From positions 1 to 52,895 of the forward strand of contig CANRAO010000009.1 in the NCBI GenBank assembly GCA_947628615.1: a stretch of DNA of 52,895 bases. The letters are read 5' to 3'. Source of the stretch: an uncultured Clostridia bacterium. GTDB taxonomy: Bacteria; Bacillota; Clostridia; Oscillospirales; Ruminococcaceae. Of the stretch, positions 42,108 through 50,495 are shown one piece after another; position 1 is the first letter of the stretch, and every line of letters starts with the position of its first letter. A model generated the notes under the pieces. It saw only the letters and a list, made by a program, of their open reading frames with translations. It searched no databases and was not told the DNA's origin. Position numbers and translations under genes: made by a program.

Positions 42108-43799
42108 ATGAAAAAGTTTTTTAGTTTAGTGACAGCTTTGATTATGGCAATCAGCTTGGTGGGCATATTTCCTTCGGTGGCAGCATCAGCAGAGACCTCT
42201 GGTGATTACGAGTATACTGTTTTAGAAGACGGTACGGTTGAGATAACAGGATATACTGGCAGTGAAACTGAAATTGAAATTCCTGATGAAATTGAAGGAA
42301 AAGCCGTGACGAGCATCGGAAATAAGGTGTTTTATTGTTGTGAAAGCTTAGAAAGTATAATCATACCAGATAGTGTAACTAACATCGGGAGCTATGCGTT
42401 TTGGGCTTGCCACAGCTTAACAAGTATAGAAATACCGAATAACGTTACAGACATCGGAGAAAGTGCATTTCAATATTGTATTAGTTTAAAAAGTGTAATA
42501 TTGCACGATAGTATAATAAATATTGGAAATTCAGTATTTTCAGATTGTGACAGTTTAGAAAGCATAACAATACCTGGTAAAGTAACAAGTATTGGTGGTT
42601 ATGTATTTATGAATTGTAATAGATTAACCAGTATAACATTACCTGATAGCGTAACAAGTATTGGTGATTATGCATTTTATGGTTGTAGCGGTCTAAAAAG
42701 TTTAACAATACCAATTGGTGTGAAAAGTATTGGAGAAAATGTATTTTTGCAGTGTTCCAATCTAACAGATATAAATGTTAATTCAGATAATACACAATAT
42801 TCATCTGATAATGGAATTCTATTTAATTACGATAAAACCGAACTGATACAATATCCGCAAGGTAAAAAAGAAACGGCTTATACAATACCGGAAAATGTGA
42901 CAAGCATTGGAGATTGTGCGTTTACATTTTGTGAAAGTTTGACAAGTATAACAATACCTAATGGTATGATAAGTATTGGTAGGAATGCATTTACTAGGTG
43001 TAATGGTTTAATAAGTGTAACGATACCTAATAGTGTGATAAGTATTGGGATCTCAGCATTTTTATATTGTGATAGTTTAACAGAAATAAATATTGATTTA
43101 GGCAATAAGCAATATATATCTCAAGACGGAGTTCTATTTAATTATGATAAAACCGAATTAATACAATATCCAAAAGGTAAAAAACAGACAACTTATACGG
43201 TACCAAGCAGTGTAAAAAGTATAGGAGATGGTGCATTTTATCATTGTGACAATTTAGAAAGTATAGTAATTCCAAATAGTGTGATTAATATGGGAGAAGA
43301 TGTGTTTGAGTCATATTACTGGGAAATAACAATTAAATGTTACAAGGGCAGTTGTGCAGAACAATACGCAATTGAGAACGGAATGAAATACGAGTTAATA
43401 GGTGATAATAAGACAAGTTCCACAATTTCACCACAAAAGCCGAATGATGCATCTAAGAACAAAATAACTGTTTCACCCATCAACCCTAAAAAGATAACAC
43501 CAAACAAAAATCCAGCTAAACCAGCTAAGGTAGTAAATGTAAAGGTGAAATCAAAGAAAACGAGAAAACTAAATGTTTCTTGGAAAAAGGTCAGCGGAGC
43601 GACAGGCTATGAGGTTATGTATGCTAAAAATAATAAATTCAAAGGCAAGAAAACGGTTAAAGTCAAGAAAAACAAGGTAACTCTGAAAAGGTTGAAATCA
43701 AAGAAAAAGTATTTTGTTAAGGTAAGGGCATACAAAAAGGCAAACGGCAATACATATTACGGTAAGTGGAGCAAGGTTGTTAAGAAAAAGGCTAAGTGA
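42108..43799 (+). CDS. Secreted BspA-like leucine-rich-repeat protein with fibronectin-III-like C terminus
   Basis: 563 residues. The signal peptide (1-29, ending AASAE) is followed by about ten LRR_5 repeats of 23 residues (pattern LTSITIPNSVTSIGDYAFYGC) over residues about 45-415, interrupted by two similar insertions (DNGILFNYDKTELIQYPQGKK and its counterpart about 100 residues on). A Pro/Lys linker (430-475) leads to a lysine-rich fibronectin-III-like domain (about 475-563, VSWKKVSGATGYEVMYAKN). It is probably a surface adhesin or glycan/matrix binder. AGGAGG precedes the ATG. Likely regulated by the adjacent XRE repressor. Confidence 0.88.
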   Translation: MKKFFSLVTALIMAISLVGIFPSVAASAETSGDYEYTVLEDGTVEITGYTGSETEIEIPDEIEGKAVTSIGNKVFYCCESLESIIIPDSVTNIGSYAFWACHSLTSIEIPNNVTDIGESAFQYCISLKSVILHDSIINIGNSVFSDCDSLESITIPGKVTSIGGYVFMNCNRLTSITLPDSVTSIGDYAFYGCSGLKSLTIPIGVKSIGENVFLQCSNLTDINVNSDNTQYSSDNGILFNYDKTELIQYPQGKKETAYTIPENVTSIGDCAFTFCESLTSITIPNGMISIGRNAFTRCNGLISVTIPNSVISIGISAFLYCDSLTEINIDLGNKQYISQDGVLFNYDKTELIQYPKGKKQTTYTVPSSVKSIGDGAFYHCDNLESIVIPNSVINMGEDVFESYYWEITIKCYKGSCAEQYAIENGMKYELIGDNKTSSTISPQKPNDASKNKITVSPINPKKITPNKNPAKPAKVVNVKVKSKKTRKLNVSWKKVSGATGYEVMYAKNNKFKGKKTVKVKKNKVTLKRLKSKKKYFVKVRAYKKANGNTYYGKWSKVVKKKAK

Positions 43800-43824
43800 T
43801 AGAATTACTTAGGATAAAAATATA

Positions 43825-43862
43825 AAAACGGCTGATACATTAATTATGTGTCAGCCGTTTTT
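43825..43862 (+). terminator. Rho-independent terminator, near-copy of the purA terminator
   Basis: AAAACGGCTGATACAT pairs with ATGTGTCAGCCGTTTTT. It shares the GGCTGAYACA..TGTGTCAGCCG core with 41613-41642. Confidence 0.9.
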
Positions 43863-44031
43863 GCCAATATACTAAATTTGTATGTTTAAAATACAAAATG
43901 AACATTATTATTACAGTATAATACTTAAAACTACTAATTCTAGCAATTTATTTGACTTAATAAAAATAGTTTTGTATACTTATTATAAAGAATAGAAGCG
44001 AACAACTGTTATTGTGAAAAATTGAAAATAG

Positions 44032-44865
44032 GTGATTAAAATTAATTTCAAATACGCACTGATAGCTTTTTTGATTTTGGTTATATCGTCTTGCGCAATC
44101 GTTCTTTTGACCATTAACAGTAATGATGAATCTTCATCGACAAAGTTGATAACCAGCGTTTATGAAGATTCAAACACAAGCGACAGTACAGAGACATCAA
44201 AGGTAAGTAAAAAAAAGACAACAAGTACAAAAGCATCTAATAAGACTAGCAAGAATAATAGGACCAGAGGACAATCTACGTCTGCTAAATCATCAAAGAA
44301 AACTACATCAACTACAACCTCAGTAAAATTTCCGCTTGATATTAACAAAGCGACCAAGGACGAGTTAATGCAGATTGACGGGGTAGGAGAGGTCACATCA
44401 AAGAAGATTTTGTCTTATAGGAAGAAGCTCAAGTATTACTGTAATTTATTACAATTAAAAGATGTTGACGGAATAGGCGACGCCACATACGAGAAGCTGA
44501 AGAAATATCTTTATGTATCAAGTGATAAGTACAAAGAGATGGAGGTAACTTCGGCGTCTGACAAGAGTAAAACTACATCAAAAACAACAAAGGCAAAGAC
44601 AACAAAAGTCAAAACCACGAAAAGAAAAACATCAAAGACTACTATTAAAGCACAGTCTACAGAAATAAATGAAATGACAATGGTCAATATAAACACTGCG
44701 GGAAAAGAAGAACTAATGGATAGTTTATTGATTGACGAGGAAGAGGCGTTATTGATAATAGATTTTCGGACGGATATAGGTGGGAAATTCACTGACACAC
44801 TTGAACTATTATATAAAATAGGAAAAAGCGAATACAACCGCATAAAAGATTATATTACGGTATAA
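44032..44865 (+). CDS. Membrane-anchored protein with two ComEA-like helix-hairpin-helix domains
   Basis: 277 residues from GTG 44032, but that GTG is itself part of the AGGTGAT ribosome binding site; an in-frame ATT at 44041 is at the ideal distance and may be the true start. A single N-terminal membrane helix (YALIAFLILVISSCAIVLLT) leads to a Ser/Thr/Lys linker, a helix-hairpin-helix pair (DINKATKDELMQIDGVGEV...KKILSYRKK), a second Thr/Lys linker and a second domain (VNINTAGKEELMDSL...). ComEA binds incoming DNA in competence with one such domain; here there are two and no SLBB domain. DNA binding outside the cell is inferred. Confidence 0.75.
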   Translation: MIKINFKYALIAFLILVISSCAIVLLTINSNDESSSTKLITSVYEDSNTSDSTETSKVSKKKTTSTKASNKTSKNNRTRGQSTSAKSSKKTTSTTTSVKFPLDINKATKDELMQIDGVGEVTSKKILSYRKKLKYYCNLLQLKDVDGIGDATYEKLKKYLYVSSDKYKEMEVTSASDKSKTTSKTTKAKTTKVKTTKRKTSKTTIKAQSTEINEMTMVNINTAGKEELMDSLLIDEEEALLIIDFRTDIGGKFTDTLELLYKIGKSEYNRIKDYITV

Positions 44866-45016
44866 ATGATTTCGCTGAAAACTCCTCTGTTGTGTGATAT
44901 ACTGCAGAGGATATTTTTTGAATAATAATTTCGTATTTAAGTATAATAAAAAGAGTTTAGTAAAAAAATATTAGCAACTTATTACAGTAATAAAGTTAAA
45001 CAATTTGTAAATTGTA

Positions 45017-45045
45017 TTGACAAAGATTTTCTTATGTGGTATAAT
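45017..45045 (+). promoter_or_regulatory. Perfect consensus promoter of the tRNA-Gln genes
   Basis: TTGACA (45017-45022) and TATAAT (45040-45045) with a 17-base spacer, 39 bases before the first tRNA. Confidence 0.88.
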
Positions 45046-45084
45046 TTAATGGTTGAATTGTTATGAGGTCTTATTTTTAAATTT

Positions 45085-45160
45085 TGGGATATAGCCAAGC
45101 GGTAAGGCAACGGACTTTGACTCCGTCATTCCGGTGGTTCGAATCCACCTATCCCAACCA
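45085..45160 (+). tRNA. tRNA-Gln (anticodon UUG)
   Basis: Cloverleaf with acceptor TGGGATA/TATCCCA, discriminator A and encoded CCA. The anticodon arm ACGGA-CTTTGAC-TCCGT puts TTG at 45117-45119. The T arm CCGGTGGTTCGAATCCACC is standard. Confidence 0.96.
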
Positions 45161-45200
45161 ATTACGAAATGAATTAAGTAAACTTTTTATAGATATATTT

Positions 45201-45276
45201 TGGGGTATCGCCAAGTGGTAAGGCAACGGACTCTGACTCCGTCATTCCGAAGGTTCGAATCCTTCTACCCCAGCCA
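45201..45276 (+). tRNA. tRNA-Gln (anticodon CUG)
   Basis: Acceptor TGGGGTA/TACCCCA, discriminator G, encoded CCA. The anticodon arm ACGGA-CTCTGAC-TCCGT gives CTG at 45233-45235. Closely similar to the UUG tRNA 40 bases upstream and likely cotranscribed. Confidence 0.95.
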
Positions 45277-45307
45277 TAAAAGGCGAACAAAAAAGATGCA
45301 AAGCCGG

Positions 45308-45331
45308 AAGCCCCGATTTTTCGGGGCTTTC
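45308..45331 (+). terminator. Rho-independent terminator of the tRNA operon
   Basis: AAGCCCCGA-TTTTT-CGGGGCTTTC. An identical 24-base copy is at 52791-52814. The 298-base gap 45277-45574 holds this, the next hairpin and a promoter. Confidence 0.88.
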
Positions 45332-45440
45332 AAACGTTTTCGAGCAACTTTTTATAAAGAGTGTTTTATAGATGCATTTTTATAGTTTTATGATTGTAGA
45401 AGGATTTGAACTAATACAAAACCAAATATTAAAAAAATCA

Positions 45441-45468
45441 GGCACATAGAAAAAATCTATGTGTCTTT
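45441..45468 (+). terminator. Terminator hairpin (GCACATAGA / TCTATGTGT)
   Basis: CACATAGA-AAAAA-TCTATGTG followed by TCTTTTC. The same stem recurs at 49304-49337. Confidence 0.75.
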
Positions 45469-45520
45469 TCATTTTACAAAGAATTTAAACTTGTGGATAT
45501 TAATGTTTATATAAAAGTTA

Positions 45521-45549
45521 TTGACATACTTTGATATGAATGATATAAT
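45521..45549 (+). promoter_or_regulatory. Consensus promoter of the zinc-uptake operon
   Basis: TTGACA (45521-45526) and TATAAT (45544-45549), 17-base spacer. AT-rich dyad material (TTTGATATGAATGATATAATAAA) overlaps the -10 and could hold a Zur/Fur-type site, but no consensus box was recognised. Confidence 0.8.
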
Positions 45550-45574
45550 AAAGCATATTAGTGAAGGAGGAAAA

Positions 45575-45877
45575 ATGATGACTAGTAAAAAAATCAGAAT
45601 ACTGTCATTTTTGACTTGTTTTGTAATCATATTAGTTTCGTTTGTTTCTTCTGCTTATGTAATTAGTCATATCGAGCATGATTGTACAGGCGATAATTGT
45701 TCTGTATGTACTTCTATTTCTGCAGCAGAACATATCCTTGATAATCTGGGAACAGGAAAGATAACTCCATTAGCTTTAACAGCTGTAATTGGCTTTCTTG
45801 TTTTATCTCTGTCTAGTATATTTTCTGAGATTTATATAAAAACACTGATAGGTAATAAAGTAAGGCTAAATAATTAA
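45575..45877 (+). CDS. Small membrane protein with external His/Cys motif, first gene of the zinc operon
   Basis: 100 residues from ATG 45575 with GGAGG upstream (the adjacent ATG at 45578 is also possible). Two membrane helices (about 8-30 and 64-88) flank an extracytoplasmic loop HIEHDCTGDNCSVCTSISAAEH with H32, H35, C37, C42, C45 and H53, a plausible metal-binding set. Position as leader of a znuA-znuC-znuB cluster suggests a role in zinc capture or sensing (inference). A short terminator-free gap of about 100 bases separates it from znuA. Family not recognised. Confidence 0.75.
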   Translation: MMTSKKIRILSFLTCFVIILVSFVSSAYVISHIEHDCTGDNCSVCTSISAAEHILDNLGTGKITPLALTAVIGFLVLSLSSIFSEIYIKTLIGNKVRLNN

Positions 45878-45983
45878 GACAGTTATAGTACAAGGGATTG
45901 CTATACCCATTTTTTGAGTGAATATAGCAGTACCCTTGTCTTTTTATGCCTAAATTTAAAAATATCGGAGGTTTTTATAAATT

Positions 45984-46988
45984 ATGAAACGTATTTTTTG
46001 TACTATTTTAGCTGTAGTATTAACATTAGCTTGTTTTACAGCGTGCGGCTTTGATTCATCCAAGAAGAAAGATAATTCTGAACTTTCTATTGTTACAACT
46101 ATTTTTCCTGAGTATGATTGGGTACGTCAAATACTTGGGGATAACATTAAAAAAAATGCTGAACTAACAATGCTGTTGGACAGCGGTGTTGATCTCCATA
46201 ATTTTCAGCCCTCTGCTGATGATATTATCAAGATTTCTTCCTGTGATATGTTTATCTATGTTGGCGGCGAATCTGATAAATGGGTAGAAAACACTCTTAA
46301 AGAAAAAAATAATGAGAATATGGTTGTCATTAATCTGCTTGATGTTCTTGGAGATACAGTCAAGGATGAAGAATTGGTTGAAGGTATGGAAGACGAGGAA
46401 CACGACCATGATGATGCCGGTGGTGAAGATAACGAGTACAAGGAAGAAGTTGAATATGACGAACACGTTTGGCTCTCGCTTAGAAACGCTGAAACTCTTT
46501 GCAGATACATTGCGGATAAGCTATCTGAAATAGACGCTGATAATGCAGAGGCTTATAAAACAAATTCAGAAAATTATATCGGAAAGTTAAAAGCTCTGGA
46601 CGCTGAGTATCAGTCAGCGGTTGAAAGTGTAAAGCAAAAGACAATATTATTCGGAGATCGTTTTCCTTTCAGATATTTGGCTGATGATTACGGCTTGAAG
46701 TATTATGCTGCATTTTCAGGATGCTCTGCCGAAACAGAGGCAAGCTTTGAAACAATATCCTTTCTAGCAGGAAAGGTTGACGAACTCGGTTTGAACAGCG
46801 TTTTAACCATTGAGGGAACAGATAACAGTATTGCTGAGACCATAATACAAAATACAAAAACCAAAAATCAGAGTATATTGACACTTAATTCAATGCAGTC
46901 TATTACCTCTGATGATGTTAAAAATGGTGCTGATTATCTTGCTATTATGGGTGATAACCTAACTGTTTTGAAAAAGGCTTTAGTATAG
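45984..46988 (+). CDS. znuA: Zinc/manganese ABC transporter substrate-binding lipoprotein (ZnuA-like)
   Basis: 334 residues with lipobox FTAC (Cys21). Metal ligands H72 (VDLHNFQP) and H161 (DEHVWLS) are in place, and the acidic His loop EEHDHDDAGGED (about 138-149) is typical of zinc binders. At the third His position (usually SHxAFgY) the protein reads FGDRFPFRYL, with D225-R226, a variant known from clostridial homologues. E277/D280 (TIEGTDN) supply the last ligand. Together with the ATPase and permease genes it forms a complete importer. Zinc is more likely than manganese because of the His loop. Confidence 0.93.
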   Translation: MKRIFCTILAVVLTLACFTACGFDSSKKKDNSELSIVTTIFPEYDWVRQILGDNIKKNAELTMLLDSGVDLHNFQPSADDIIKISSCDMFIYVGGESDKWVENTLKEKNNENMVVINLLDVLGDTVKDEELVEGMEDEEHDHDDAGGEDNEYKEEVEYDEHVWLSLRNAETLCRYIADKLSEIDADNAEAYKTNSENYIGKLKALDAEYQSAVESVKQKTILFGDRFPFRYLADDYGLKYYAAFSGCSAETEASFETISFLAGKVDELGLNSVLTIEGTDNSIAETIIQNTKTKNQSILTLNSMQSITSDDVKNGADYLAIMGDNLTVLKKALV

Positions 46989-47006
46989 AAAAACGGAGGT
47001 GCAAAA

Positions 47007-47714
47007 ATGTCTTTATTATTGTGTGAAAACGTATCTCTCGGATACGATTCTAAAGTAGTTTTGTCAGATTTAAGTTTTTCTGTAAACAGCGGCGACTACC
47101 TTTGTATAGTCGGTGAAAATGGTTCGGGTAAAAGTACGCTGATGAAAACTATTTTGGGTTTAAAAATGCCTTTGAGCGGAAAAATTTCAATGGGAGAAGG
47201 CTTAAAACAAAATGAAATAGGTTACCTTCCGCAGCAGACGGTAATTCAAAGAGATTTTCCTGCATCAGTTTGGGAAATAGTGCTTTCCGGCTGTTTGAAC
47301 AAAAGCGGACTATCACCATTTTACTCAAAGGAAAACAAAAAACGAGCAAAAGAAAATATGGAGAAAATGAATATAACATCTCTTTCTAAACGGTGCTATC
47401 GTGAATTATCAGGAGGACAGCAACAGAGGGTGCTTCTTGCAAGGGCTCTTTGTGCAACTGAGAAAATGCTGTTGCTTGACGAGCCTGTTTCGGGACTTGA
47501 TCCAAAGGTAACAGCGGAAATGTATTCGCTGATATATGACCTAAACAAGCAGGGGATTACTATTGTAATGATCTCCCACGATATTCAGGCAACTGTAAAA
47601 TATGCAAGTCATATTCTGCATATAGACGATGACATTTTCTTCGGAACAAAGGAAGAGTATATAAACAGCGTAAAGGGCAGACTCTTTTTAAATACAAAGG
47701 AAGGTGAAGAATAA
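47007..47714 (+). CDS. znuC: Zinc ABC transporter ATP-binding protein
   Basis: 235 residues. Walker A GENGSGKSTLMKT (36-48), Q-loop LPQQTV, signature ELSGGQQQRVLLARAL, Walker B MLLLDEP and the H-loop ISHD are all present. It powers metal import with the adjacent permease. Good GGAGG site; its stop shares a base with the permease start (TAATG). Confidence 0.95.
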   Translation: MSLLLCENVSLGYDSKVVLSDLSFSVNSGDYLCIVGENGSGKSTLMKTILGLKMPLSGKISMGEGLKQNEIGYLPQQTVIQRDFPASVWEIVLSGCLNKSGLSPFYSKENKKRAKENMEKMNITSLSKRCYRELSGGQQQRVLLARALCATEKMLLLDEPVSGLDPKVTAEMYSLIYDLNKQGITIVMISHDIQATVKYASHILHIDDDIFFGTKEEYINSVKGRLFLNTKEGEE

Positions 47715-48565
47715 TGTCGGCAATGTTTGAAAAACTTTCTATGTATTTTGAATTCCCATTTGTGAGATATGCGTTGATCGCCGGAGTGTTAATTGCTCTT
47801 TGTTCTTCACTTCTGGGAGTGACCTTAGTTCTTAAAAGGTTTTCCTTTATCGGAGACGGGTTGTCTCATGTTGCGTTCGGAGCAATGGCAATAGCTGCAG
47901 TTCTTAACTTTACTAACAATATGCTCTTTATGCTTCCGATAACGGTAGTATGTGCAATATTGCTTCTTATGGGAGGTCAGAACAGAAAAATCAAAGGTGA
48001 TGCGTCAGTAGCAATGATTTCTGTTGGCTCGCTTGCTATCGGATATCTGTTAATGAATCTTTTTTCTACATCGTCGAACCTTTCAGGAGATGTTTGTAGT
48101 ACACTTTTCGGTTCTACTTCTATTCTTACATTAGACGTTACTGAGGTTATATTTTGTGCAGTTTTATCAATTATTGTTGTTATTGTATTTGTTTTGTTTT
48201 ATAACAAGATTTTTGCGGTTACATTTGATGAGAATTTTGCAAGAGCAACAGGAATAAAAGCGTCTGCCTATAACTTTTTAATTGCCGTAATTATTGCTGT
48301 TATAATTGTTCTTGCTATGAATTTAGTTGGCTCTTTGCTTATTTCTGCTCTCATTATATTTCCTGCATTGTCGTCAATGCGATTGTTTAAAAGCTTTAAA
48401 GCGGTAACTATTTGTTCTGCTGTGTTTTCTGTTGTATGCGCGGTATTAGGTATTCTAATTTCTGTTTTATACGGAACACCTGTCGGCTCTACTATAGTTG
48501 CAGTTGATATAATAGGATTTATTATATTCTATATTTTAGGCATTTTTGGAGGTAAACGAAGATGA
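47714..48565 (+). CDS. znuB: Zinc ABC transporter permease
   Basis: 283 residues, an ABC-3 family membrane protein with about 8 helices. LVLKRFSFIGDGLSHVAFGAMAIA is the family hallmark, followed by GDASVAMISVGSLAIGYLL and LLISALIIFPALSSM. One-base overlap with the ATPase gene and 4-base overlap with the lipoprotein gene show tight operon structure. Confidence 0.95.
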   Translation: MSAMFEKLSMYFEFPFVRYALIAGVLIALCSSLLGVTLVLKRFSFIGDGLSHVAFGAMAIAAVLNFTNNMLFMLPITVVCAILLLMGGQNRKIKGDASVAMISVGSLAIGYLLMNLFSTSSNLSGDVCSTLFGSTSILTLDVTEVIFCAVLSIIVVIVFVLFYNKIFAVTFDENFARATGIKASAYNFLIAVIIAVIIVLAMNLVGSLLISALIIFPALSSMRLFKSFKAVTICSAVFSVVCAVLGILISVLYGTPVGSTIVAVDIIGFIIFYILGIFGGKRR

Positions 48566-49281
48566 AAAAAACTTTAGCTATTTTTATTTTAATTGTTCTT
48601 GCTTTTGGTATGTGTGCCTGCGGACAACAGAAGAAAAGTACCGCTTCCGCAAAGACGCTTCCTACAATTATAGATACGACTGAATATGTTTTGTATCAAA
48701 ATATATTTATGAACGAAATGGGTTCGGACTATGAAGGTAAGGCTGTTACCAAAAAAGGTACATTTACCACAATACATGATGAATTTAATAATACTACACG
48801 TTATTATGTATGGGGATATAACGATCAGACAAAGTGCTGCGACTGGCAATGGGAACTTCATTTTAAGGAAACACCAAAGCTTCCTGCTAACGGTTCATTA
48901 GTTGAGGCTGTCGGAACATTTACTGCTGATGAAAAGTCTTTGGATGGTTATTGGATAGATGACGCTAAACTTACCGTTAAAACAGAATATAACGGACCTG
49001 AATGTGATGTAGACCTTACCTCAATGGGAGGAACGCTTGAGCGAGTACAGCTTATAAATATACAGCAGCACCCTGAAAAATTCGAGGGAGATAATATATA
49101 CGTTTACGGTAGAGTTTACTCACCTACAAGCATACAGCATCCTTATTATGATAGCGTCTGGACACAGGAGTTTTCAACAACAGATACAACACCGGCGACA
49201 GGAACTGTGGTAATCGTATCAGGTATTCTAAAGAACGGTATCATAACAGAAAGCAAGGTATCGGAGACAAATCAGTATTAA
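48562..49281 (+). CDS. Lipoprotein of the zinc operon, function unknown
   Basis: 239 residues. The lipobox places Cys20 at the mature N terminus (AFGMCACG). The body seems to hold two related beta-rich halves: one with TRYYVWGYNDQTKCCDWQWELHF, the other with DNIYVYGRVYSPTSIQHPYYDSVW. The KCCDW motif recalls the CC-containing DUF1980/YcgQ group linked to zinc homeostasis in Bacillus, but this is only a resemblance. Translational coupling to znuB (ATGA) argues for a job in zinc capture or delivery (inference). Confidence 0.75.
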   Translation: MKKTLAIFILIVLAFGMCACGQQKKSTASAKTLPTIIDTTEYVLYQNIFMNEMGSDYEGKAVTKKGTFTTIHDEFNNTTRYYVWGYNDQTKCCDWQWELHFKETPKLPANGSLVEAVGTFTADEKSLDGYWIDDAKLTVKTEYNGPECDVDLTSMGGTLERVQLINIQQHPEKFEGDNIYVYGRVYSPTSIQHPYYDSVWTQEFSTTDTTPATGTVVIVSGILKNGIITESKVSETNQY

Positions 49282-49303
49282 TTAAAGCTATAGCTAAAAT
49301 TTG

Positions 49304-49337
49304 GGCACATAGAAATAAAAATCTATGTGTCTTTTTG
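49304..49337 (+). terminator. Terminator of the zinc operon
   Basis: GGCACATAGA (49304-49313) pairs with TCTATGTGTC (49322-49331), then TTTTTG. Same stem family as 45441-45468, which lies just upstream of the operon, so the operon is bracketed by copies. Confidence 0.85.
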
Positions 49338-49402
49338 TATTGTTGGGTGATTTTTGATAAGTGTACTAAAAAAAGTATATACGCTTATTTTTATTATTCC
49401 GC

Positions 49403-49431
49403 TTGATTTAATATGTTAAAATAAGTATAAT
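49403..49431 (+). promoter_or_regulatory. Promoter of the LysR regulator
   Basis: TTGATT (49403-49408) and TATAAT (49426-49431) with a 17-base spacer, 50 bases before the start. Confidence 0.65.
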
Positions 49432-49480
49432 TAAAAATGGTATAGAAACAATCTTATTAGAAAAGAGATGACATTATAGC

Positions 49481-50383
49481 ATGAATAATATCCACCTTGA
49501 AACATTTATACGCATTGTAGAGGCGGGAAGTTTTAATAAAGCAGCAGAGGAGCTGTATATTACCTCAACTGCTGTTATAAAGCAAATTAACCTTCTGGAA
49601 AATGACGTAGGTGTGCAGCTCTTTGAACGAACACATCGGGGACTTAAATTAACAAAAGCAGGGGAGTCACTCTATAAAGATGCGAAATATATCATTACAT
49701 ACTGTAATGAAGCTGTGCGTCGTGCAAGAAGTGCTATGATGGAGAAAAATTCAGTTATTCGCATTGGTACGTCTCCTATTACTCCTGCTCAGATATTGAC
49801 TGATTTGTGGCCAAAAATTCACGAGCATTGTTCTGATATCAGTTTTCAGCTTGTTCCTTTTGAAAACACTCCGGAAAACGCAAAAGAAATACTCAAAAAT
49901 CTTGGTCGGAATATTGACGTCGTTACAGGCATTTTCGATGATACTATGCTTGAAGTAAGACAATGTGCAGGTCTTGAGATCACAAGAGAGCCGCTGTGCT
50001 GTGCAGTATCAATATACCACCCGTTGGCTGGTAAAGATAAGCTGACTGTGAAAGATTTATACGGTGAGAATTTATTGCTGATGCATCGTGGATGGAGTTA
50101 TTATGTTGATAAACTTAGAGATGAATTAACAGAAAAACATCGAGAGATAAATATTGTTGATTTTGATTTTTACGATATTAGTATTTTCAATCGCTGTGAA
50201 CAGGAAAAAGACGTTTTGTTAGTTATAAAAAGCTGGGATTGCGTACATCCGATGATGAAAGTTATACCTGTTGATTGGGAGCATAATATACCGTTTGGGG
50301 TGCTGTATTCAAAAATGCCTTCGCCGACAGTAGAGCGATTTCTTATGGCAGTAAAAACTGTAATTGAACAGAAGCAGTTATAA
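49481..50383 (+). CDS. LysR-family transcriptional regulator
   Basis: 300 residues. Residues 1-60 are the LysR winged HTH (LETFIRIVEAGSFNKAAEELYITSTAVIKQINLLENDVGVQLFERT), followed by a periplasmic-binding-protein-like effector domain (from about 88, IRIGTSPITPAQIL). The aldo/keto reductase and two flavodoxin genes downstream run in the same direction and are probably its targets (inference). The effector is unknown. Confidence 0.93.
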   Translation: MNNIHLETFIRIVEAGSFNKAAEELYITSTAVIKQINLLENDVGVQLFERTHRGLKLTKAGESLYKDAKYIITYCNEAVRRARSAMMEKNSVIRIGTSPITPAQILTDLWPKIHEHCSDISFQLVPFENTPENAKEILKNLGRNIDVVTGIFDDTMLEVRQCAGLEITREPLCCAVSIYHPLAGKDKLTVKDLYGENLLLMHRGWSYYVDKLRDELTEKHREINIVDFDFYDISIFNRCEQEKDVLLVIKSWDCVHPMMKVIPVDWEHNIPFGVLYSKMPSPTVERFLMAVKTVIEQKQL

Positions 50384-50402
50384 CCTATGGTTTAAACTGA
50401 TG

Positions 50403-50438
50403 AACTAATAGAGACTTCTTATGAAGTCTCTATTAGTT
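50403..50438. other. Perfect 16-bp inverted repeat after the LysR gene
   Basis: AACTAATAGAGACTTC, loop TTAT, GAAGTCTCTATTAGTT. No T-run follows (next bases TATGATATAAAG), so it is a weak terminator at best. It may be an RNA processing or operator element between regulator and reductase. Confidence 0.7.
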
Positions 50439-50495
50439 TATGATATAAAGTATAAACGAAATATAATAAATTTAAGACTTAGGAGGAAAATTTTT

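Noticed and set aside
45200-45385. 61-codon open frame over the second tRNA-Gln
   Set aside because: It is an artefact of the tRNA and terminator sequence; no ribosome binding site and no protein-like pattern.
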